Of a stretch of 64,000 nucleotides of DNA, positions 59,201 through 64,000 are shown one piece after another (the stretch's first letter is position 1; each line of letters starts with the position of its first letter). The DNA lies in contig CADCIP010000050.1 of NCBI GenBank assembly GCA_902801485.1, forward strand, positions 1 to 64,000. Reading direction: 5' to 3'. Under the pieces are notes generated by a model. That model was not told where the DNA came from. It saw nothing but the letters and a program-made list of their open reading frames with translations, and did not search any database. The position numbers and the translations under genes were made by a program. Origin of the DNA: an uncultured Bacteroidales bacterium. Its GTDB lineage: Bacteria > Bacteroidota > Bacteroidia > Bacteroidales > Bacteroidaceae.

Positions 59201-60888
59201 ACGGCAGCATCCTTCATTCTGATGTCCATCAGGACGGTGAATTCTTGGGTGGCGGTGCCTTTTACGCGATTCAGTCTCAGAGCAGAGTTCTGGGGAACCA
59301 GAATAGCCTTGTTCTCGGCAGCAGGTCCTTCCGTAGCCCGGATTTCGGCATCTTCCAGGCTCTCGGCAACGGTCACGCTGTTACGGCCCACGATACAGGG
59401 TGTCAGGGACAGGTTGCCCTCTTCTGTCTTCAGCAAGTCCTCTTCGTCCTGGAACTTCCACTGTCCGTCCGGTTCGGAAACGGTATTGTCTCCGCTCGCC
59501 TCTGGTGTCTTGAAGGTTGCTGTAAGCGGGTAAGAGGCATTGTCGTAAGAGTCGTAGGCCACCACTTCCAGCTGATAGCCCGTATTGGATGTAAGGTTCG
59601 GGATTTCGTATTTCAGCGGATCAGGTGTATCGCTGCTCAGGTAGAATTGCGAGAAGATGAATTTCTCGGAAATCACCAGTCCGTTCTTGCTAAGACGGAC
59701 ACGGTAACGGAACACACACTCGTTGTCGGTTGCCTGCGGTATGAAAACAGTGGCATCGAAAGCCGTGGGCTTCACGATAATCTCGGCGCTCTTGGTAAAT
59801 GCGGGAGCCGGCAGACCGTTCCATATAGTCACATTGTCGGGGTTGTCGTCGGCATCGCGGATGTCGGCATACTCGAACTTCGACCCGTCGAACGGAGCCT
59901 TCAGCACCCAGTGCTGTCCGGCACCTATTTCCATGTTGCGATAGGTGTCGTAACGCGTAATGTCGATATCACCGTTTGGCAGCTCGCTTACTATCATGCC
60001 TTCTGTCACGTTAGTATATCCTTCGGGATGTATGCCCGCATTTACGGCTCCCGGGTTCACCTCCGAATAGGTGGTACTTCCCGTATTGATAACGGTATAG
60101 TAGTTCAACCGATCGGATTTTGGATTGGTTCCCTGATGTATGCTGCGCGGGTCACCCATGGGATAATGGCTGTGTCCTGCAAACACCACGGCCTGCGGGT
60201 ATTTGTTCAGAACCGGGTTCAGCACCTTCATGCCCCAGGCACTTCCGTTTTCCCATTCCGGCCACGATCCATATACCGTCCAGCGGGGTGGCACATGGGT
60301 AAACACGAAGATAGGCTTGCCGGGACATTCCTTGCTTGCCTGTTCCAGCCATGCCTCCAACTGGTCAACAACATCCTGCGGATAGGCAGCAGTGCCTGTA
60401 GCAGCATTTCCTGTGTCGTTGCTCGAACTGGTACGCATGCTAATGGTAATAAAGGGATAGCCCTTGATAACCTTGTACTGGTGCAAGGGATAGTCTTTAC
60501 CGCCATTGAAGGAACTCAGTCCCTTCTGGTAGTTCACGGTTCCGTTGCCGTCCATATTGTCGTGGTTACCCATCAGGAACAGGAGTGTTCCCACGGGGTT
60601 AGTAAAGTTCTCCTTGTCCGAGAAGACACTAGTCAGCAACTCGTATTCCGAGGCCTTTCCCGAATTTGCAAGGTCTCCCACTACGGCTATGGCATCCAAA
60701 GCCTTATGCGAAGTAAGGTTCTTCAGGGCTCTTGGCACCTTCACCATTGCTCCCTCGCCCACGTTGTTCTCGAAGTGGACATCGGAGATTACGCCAAACG
60801 AGAGGCGTTCGTTATCCTGTGCACGGGTAACGATTCCCATCATGCATAACAGCACGGAAAGGAATAAAGAAACATTTCTTTTTCTCAT
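56218..60888 (-). CDS. Large secreted metallophosphoesterase with LamG-like repeats and T9SS-type tail
   Basis: A 1556-residue protein, signal MRKRNVSLFLSVLLCMMGIV (TRAQ). Residues 28-320: calcineurin-like phosphoesterase with all metal motifs ('FGVISDVHFENN', 'AVVGDLANSG', 'FLMGNHDNMDG', 'FVFTHVPPRW', 'VFAGHSHYPMGD'). About four LamG/concanavalin-like units follow, each opening like 'GEWTFDNKDDLLEGTGTATL' and containing 'AYLDGKRVGQ..' and 'ALLFADDNGEDGYNEVAEVR', with BACON-like spacers ('TVKVDANVSFTFDLPEWIEC'). The last 30 residues 'AVYDLSGRRINARLKKGIYI' are a sorting-type end. Likely exported by T9SS; substrate unknown. The -7 box TATCTTTG is at 60971-60978 (minus). Confidence 0.88.
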   Translation of the reverse strand: MRKRNVSLFLSVLLCMMGIVTRAQDNERLSFGVISDVHFENNVGEGAMVKVPRALKNLTSHKALDAIAVVGDLANSGKASEYELLTSVFSDKENFTNPVGTLLFLMGNHDNMDGNGTVNYQKGLSSFNGGKDYPLHQYKVIKGYPFITISMRTSSSNDTGNAATGTAAYPQDVVDQLEAWLEQASKECPGKPIFVFTHVPPRWTVYGSWPEWENGSAWGMKVLNPVLNKYPQAVVFAGHSHYPMGDPRSIHQGTNPKSDRLNYYTVINTGSTTYSEVNPGAVNAGIHPEGYTNVTEGMIVSELPNGDIDITRYDTYRNMEIGAGQHWVLKAPFDGSKFEYADIRDADDNPDNVTIWNGLPAPAFTKSAEIIVKPTAFDATVFIPQATDNECVFRYRVRLSKNGLVISEKFIFSQFYLSSDTPDPLKYEIPNLTSNTGYQLEVVAYDSYDNASYPLTATFKTPEASGDNTVSEPDGQWKFQDEEDLLKTEEGNLSLTPCIVGRNSVTVAESLEDAEIRATEGPAAENKAILVPQNSALRLNRVKGTATQEFTVLMDIRMKDAAVYNGLLQTNKNNANDGDLFIYRNQIGMNALGGYFGEIKDNTWYRIVMLNRDGKVCVFVDGQKVIEKATSDLRWELDPWGFYLFCDNDGEMTDTEVAEVAFWEKALSDNQVRSLSGLSIEEDDEEEPYLNVNTTSVKLVNEKTFTVKVDANVSFTFDLPEWIECADAVPFKGARDYTFQIKSDVQDDYLEGTIRVVSEEAGIQEVEVVVFLGNEIPEVKGAWTFDNQRDLLDGGGYPSILQAAFKGSDGPEKTTDLASVGIVPSEGPTEDNGAISIPKDAYLWFTPNADNAVLRDYTILFDIKPADLNGYKAIFQHDVTNKEDASLFIKNNQVGLGGAIGYVGNLQLDKWYRLLFVVKGSRAILYLDGEKVGESSVSNDVWTITNEALLFADNNSEEGLLDVAEIRFWDIPFSANLAKRLGNVYKDVDEYFAVQTTGVRLLDQNDFTVSVNSNVPFTFELPEWIEPVDTAFVSGEKEYRFRATSLDEAGRRNAVIEVNAEYFPTQEVNILQIKTGEALPESTGCWTFDNPANLMEGTGTATMKAAFETEAGPQTTDDPSEAQIEAVEGPTEENGAITMPVPAYLMMSNNTGFPELTDYTILMDVRPLVLEGYHALLQTNPRNNTDGGFYIKNGMIGLNNNGLGYNGLMQYGKWHRIVFVVKEGFAYAYLDGKRVGQSTRADFALWTLLPDALLFADDNGEDGYNEVAEVRFWDVPLTDAHVQLLGGVEQGWIDDPMPAPAGEWTFDNKDDLLEGTGTATLRAAVKGAEGPQATDDLAAAGIVPAQGPTSRNGAITVPVDTYLQFIHNQDEPDQRSYSFMMDIRPKDLSIYNALFQNKVLNNKDASLFINKEQKLGINVSGLGYGGKLEQGKWHRIIFIVENCSITTFLDGNRVGSSTSANEDKWLLHDVAYFFADEDGEEGIVDIAELRYWDTALAGIHAQELGGVETEDIDGLRDIDPSVSDTTEGAVYDLSGRRINARLKKGIYIMNGKKVVR

Positions 60889-60978
60889 ATTATTTCGATT
60901 AATTCAGTTAACACTATCTGTCGGCTTTCCACACTCCCACACATGTACCGGCTCGACTTATTTCCAACTGCAAAGATA

Positions 60979-61487
60979 CCACATATTATTTTGTTTTACA
61001 AGAATCTGCGTTGGAAATTTTTGTTTTTTTTCAACCTTATTATTGTCAGGCTCGTATTCAGTATTCAGTTATTCAAAGAGACTCAGAACTCAGTTACTCA
61101 GTTACTCAGTTTTGATTTGAGAAATGAAATTAGGTTTACTATTATATTATATTATATATATATATATATAATATAATATAATAGTAAGTTAAAATCTACT
61201 CCAAAACGGAAACTGAGTTTCTGAGTTCTGAGTCACTGAGTCACTGAGTCACATTACAAGAAAAAGTCCGTAAATATACTTCAAAAAATTAGAAAATATT
61301 TGCGAAAATATTTTGACATACCAAATTTTTGTTGTACCTTTACGGTGTTAAAAGGAAGGGATAATTTTTTCTCCCACACGAGGCGGTAAAAATTCTTACG
61401 TGCACTAAAGAATACTCCCCAACTTGACCTTCCCAGCGGGGAAAAAATGAAGTCAAAAAAAACACGACAAGGAAACAAGCAAAAAAA
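60979..61487. other. Gene-free stretch with a second large inverted-repeat element
   Basis: Upstream of the phosphoesterase gene. No gene is seen. It carries the ACTCAGTT element (61080-61234), AT-rich sequence and, at its end, the terminator of the next gene. Confidence 0.5.
61080..61234. repeat. Inverted-repeat element with 52-bp AT palindrome
   Basis: Outer arms GACTCAGAACTCAG (61080-61093) and CTGAGTTCTGAGTC (61221-61234) are exact reverse complements. They belong to longer ACTCAGTT/ACTGAGTC octamer arrays on the two sides. The core is a perfect 52-bp palindrome, 61136-61187, beginning TTACTATTATATTATATTAT and ending AATAGTAA. It has the same plan as the element at 19057-19256. Confidence 0.75.
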
Positions 61488-61513
61488 GTGAGTCAACCGG
61501 CTGGCCAACTCAC
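61478..61513 (-). terminator. Terminator of the FG-GAP-type gene
   Basis: GTGAGT (61488-61493) pairs with ACTCAC (61508-61513) around a GC-rich inner part, followed on the minus strand by a T7 run (61481-61487). Confidence 0.7.
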
Positions 61514-61564
61514 CTTTTATTGAACTTCGCGCTCTTTGAAATATTGAACACTTAAAACACTAAG

Positions 61565-64000
61565 CTACCTTGTTACCGTATAGTTGACAATGGGATAGAT
61601 CTCACCAGAAGTGGAATCCTTCACGTAGTACCAGAGGATATTCCAACGGTAGGTTGGATATTTGTCCGAGATGGTTTTCTGAACAGGCACAGTGCCGCCA
61701 ACGCTAAGTTCATCGCCCACGGTGTGGGTTGATTCGTTGGTGCTGTTGTAGTTGAAGCCTACTCCCGCCTTCACGTTGTTCACGGTTGCTACCAGCTCGG
61801 TTTCTACGCCAATCTCCACGGATGTAGTCTTGGAATTACTCGTGGCAAGGCTCATGGAACGGTTGACGGTGGTACCACCCGATACTTGTGGTACCTCCTG
61901 GTTCTGGAAGTTGCGCCCCTTCAGGAACGGAAATGTTTTGCTGTTATAGATTGCACCCGGCAGGTTATCGGCACTGGTAGGATAGGTAAAGGGGAAGCCT
62001 GCCTTGGAGGTAATGTAGTCCTGTGGCCTTGCCACTCCAGGCTGATAACCCACCAGCTTTTTATAATCGTCCAACGTTACACCAACGAATTCGCGGTTAC
62101 GGGGTGCGGACACCTGAATGGTAAGGCCGATATCGTCGGGGTCGCTGCTGCCCGTAATCTCGTAGGTGTAGGTATCGTAGAACATCGCCTGCATTACCAC
62201 GGCGTGATCCTCTTCGGTATAGTGGGACTCTCCGTAAGTTGCGGTCACCTCGTGTCCGATGGAGGTAGTGGCGGAGGCACTTACCTTGGTGGTGAATTCA
62301 ACGCCGCCCTTGGCAAGGAAGGGAATGCTAAAGTCGTATTCGTAACCTACGATAACAGAACCACCCCAAGTGTCAGACTTAGACGTGCTGGTACCTGTGG
62401 AGAAAGCCTTACCCCAGCAGGTCTCGCCGGGAGTGCCAAGATCCTTGTAATAAGGTGCTGCGGCAAGGACAGCATAGATGCGCGGTTCGCTCATCGAAAC
62501 CTCGTGGCTGACGAACTTGAAGTTCTTCACCGGCTCGCGGTCGTTGAACACGCAGAGGACGGTGTTAGAGGCATATTCAACACCGCCCCTGACATTTGCA
62601 TTTTTGGTCATCTCGGGATTCTTCCAATTGTTATAATACGGACTGTTCTTACCAAATCCTAAGTATTGGTCGTTAAGGTAGAGCGAATATTGGAAGTTAC
62701 CTTTATTATCCAGATAGAATTCTCCCATCGACGTAACGGTAAAAGTATAGTTGTTGTAATTAGCATAATAGTCCTCGGCAAAGATAAGGGTCTCCTTGTC
62801 TGAATCTTCATGAAGCCTTACTGCTGCGATGGCATCGGCAGGAACCGTTTTGAAATCCTGACCCGTAGATTCAAGCCCTGCGCGCAAGAATTGGGGTTTC
62901 TCGTTATCGTAATTGTAGCGCCAGATGGCGTTGCCCACAATCAGGTCAGCCGGGTATTGGCGACCACGGAAATAGCAGAAGCAAAGGTTCATGTTACCCG
63001 TGTGGCGGCGTAAAGCATCGGTAGAGGCAAAGACGTTAACTTCCTGTTCAAAGTATTTAATAAGCGATACCTCCTTCTTATAATCACCCGCCTCTTCATC
63101 GAATTCATGATCCAGGCGGTAAAGAGAGAGCATACCGTTTTTGGAAAAGAGACCTGCTGTACCACAGCTTCGCTCAATTACTGCAATATCGGGGTACGCA
63201 TGACCGCTAAAATTTCCAACCTTTACGTCATAGAAATCACTTGAAGGAGACCCCTCATCAATACGAGGAATGAAGATGGAATATGCGGGCTCTTTATCAA
63301 TAAGGCCTTTGAGGAAGATATTCAGAAATTTGCGTTTTGAACCAGAAGCAGTTAGGGAAATTAAGACAATATCCTCGGCACCGTCGCAATCGACGTCTGC
63401 CACATCGAATCGGAATAACTGTGATTGCTTATATGATGGCTTATATTCGCGGATGCAGCGAAGGGTGGCCCCGTCGAAAATAGCCATCTTGTAACCCACC
63501 TGCATTACAATCTCTCCCAGGCCATCACCATTCTGGTCCTGGATACACTTCAGGTTGAAGAGGCGGGCAGCACCTTCGTAAAGGGCATCGCTCAAACGAG
63601 TGCTATATGATTCCTCGACATAAACAGGGAAATGATTCATTTCCCATATGTACTCATTACCGTTAGCATCCAGCAAAGGACGGCGGTTATATCCATCCAG
63701 TATCTTGTGGTTCTTGGACTCATCGCCGAAGATGCTTATATACACCACGCCCTCGCCCCTAACAGAGCAGGAACTTGTAAGTTTTGTTCCGTCAGTATAT
63801 ACTTGGAACGGACGGCTCCATGTGGCATAGACCAGATTGTCGCAACCCTCGGCATTGGGCTGGGGAGTTGCCTTCCTAAGGTGATTGATAGGATTTGCGC
63901 CATTCACGTCATTAGGAATCATACCCTTGGAAATAAGCTGGGTGCCATTGCCGAAATCGCCAAAGACACCGGAACGATTCTCAACGGTAGAAGTGTTGTA
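61565..64000 (-). CDS. FG-GAP/VCBS-repeat type protein, 5' partial
   Basis: The frame is open to the window edge; upstream of ATG 63922 it reads 'YNTSTVENRSGVFGDFGNGT' and QLISKG, so the true start is outside. At least 811 residues. FG-GAP-type calcium loops are visible: 'CIQDQNGDGLGEIVMQVGYK' and 'FDVADVDCDGAEDIVLISL', suggesting a beta-propeller. The C-terminal half has 'VIVGYEYDFSIPFLAKGGVE' and 'SVEIGVETELVATVNNVKAG' with long beta-strands, as in aerolysin-like or surface beta-proteins, but no firm family. No sorting domain at the end ('YPIVNYTVTR'). Confidence 0.7.
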   Translation of the reverse strand, partial: YNTSTVENRSGVFGDFGNGTQLISKGMIPNDVNGANPINHLRKATPQPNAEGCDNLVYATWSRPFQVYTDGTKLTSSCSVRGEGVVYISIFGDESKNHKILDGYNRRPLLDANGNEYIWEMNHFPVYVEESYSTRLSDALYEGAARLFNLKCIQDQNGDGLGEIVMQVGYKMAIFDGATLRCIREYKPSYKQSQLFRFDVADVDCDGAEDIVLISLTASGSKRKFLNIFLKGLIDKEPAYSIFIPRIDEGSPSSDFYDVKVGNFSGHAYPDIAVIERSCGTAGLFSKNGMLSLYRLDHEFDEEAGDYKKEVSLIKYFEQEVNVFASTDALRRHTGNMNLCFCYFRGRQYPADLIVGNAIWRYNYDNEKPQFLRAGLESTGQDFKTVPADAIAAVRLHEDSDKETLIFAEDYYANYNNYTFTVTSMGEFYLDNKGNFQYSLYLNDQYLGFGKNSPYYNNWKNPEMTKNANVRGGVEYASNTVLCVFNDREPVKNFKFVSHEVSMSEPRIYAVLAAAPYYKDLGTPGETCWGKAFSTGTSTSKSDTWGGSVIVGYEYDFSIPFLAKGGVEFTTKVSASATTSIGHEVTATYGESHYTEEDHAVVMQAMFYDTYTYEITGSSDPDDIGLTIQVSAPRNREFVGVTLDDYKKLVGYQPGVARPQDYITSKAGFPFTYPTSADNLPGAIYNSKTFPFLKGRNFQNQEVPQVSGGTTVNRSMSLATSNSKTTSVEIGVETELVATVNNVKAGVGFNYNSTNESTHTVGDELSVGGTVPVQKTISDKYPTYRWNILWYYVKDSTSGEIYPIVNYTVTR

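Noticed and set aside
59245..60849. A 534-codon open frame on the plus strand, opposite the phosphoesterase gene
   Set aside because: It is the antisense shadow of a well-supported gene with clear metal motifs; the product has no signal, domain or promoter.

Overview
The window looks like chromosomal DNA of a Bacteroidales bacterium, most likely Prevotella or a close relative. Many genes are preceded by the Bacteroidota promoter signature (a TAnnTTTG -7 box, often with TTTG 19 bp upstream). Secreted proteins carry Bacteroidota lipoboxes (SCNN, ACTD) and T9SS-type C-termini. There are SusD/SusE-like proteins, a 'smalltalk' mini-protein with an HU-like protein, and DUF2147, DUF1080 and DUF4332 proteins. 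No rRNA or tRNA gene was recognised.

Layout. 1-5100 (+): tail of a serine recombinase cut by the window edge, then a run of small redox and unknown enzymes (nitroreductase, MmcQ/YjbR, DUF169, CMD family, ferritin-like, aminotransferase), ending in a GNAT gene broken by a small element with inverted ends. 5113-14129 (-): nine closely spaced genes for exported or membrane-anchored proteins (two C11 clostripain-like peptidases, a TraB/GumN protein, a CsgG/LpoB-like protein, two paralogous one-TM proteins, a lipocalin-like lipoprotein). The promoter has a good -7 box, no -33 box and three helically phased direct repeats, and the gene just upstream encodes a membrane TPR/AraC-type regulator (14320-15942). 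This is a good candidate for an undescribed, locally regulated envelope system. 16099-28000: an accessory, repeat-rich stretch with phage-like cassettes (HU, smalltalk, P5-like and an internally deleted P5 copy), an orphan SusD/SusE fusion, two tandem beta-helix-like lipoproteins, frameshifted genes, palindromic REP-like repeats and hexamer/nonamer arrays.

27857-32003 (+): a phenylalanine/tyrosine operon (prephenate dehydratase, aminotransferase, DAHP synthase-chorismate mutase, prephenate dehydrogenase) behind a complete transcription attenuator with a Phe/Tyr-rich leader peptide. 32007-39507: ordinary housekeeping and envelope genes, including queD, a zinc metallopeptidase, a basic-secretory-protein-type peptidase, and an acyltransferase gene carrying a REP-like palindrome in frame.

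40113-53760: a defence-like island. On the minus strand one operon encodes an AAA ATPase (RloA/OLD-like), RloB, an HD plus Hsp90-like (GHKL) ATPase and an Apea-like HEPN protein. The ATPase gene is broken by a perfect 28-bp tandem duplication covering its Walker A sequence. On the plus strand there follow an operon XRE, AlbA/Schlafen-type ATPase, winged helix, unknown helical protein, HNH nuclease, and an AT-rich pair of a PIN-like protein and a membrane protein, then decayed fragments. 53944-64000 (-): dnaK with an abnormal C-terminus, a very large metallophosphoesterase with LamG-like repeats and a T9SS-like tail, and an FG-GAP-type protein running off the window.
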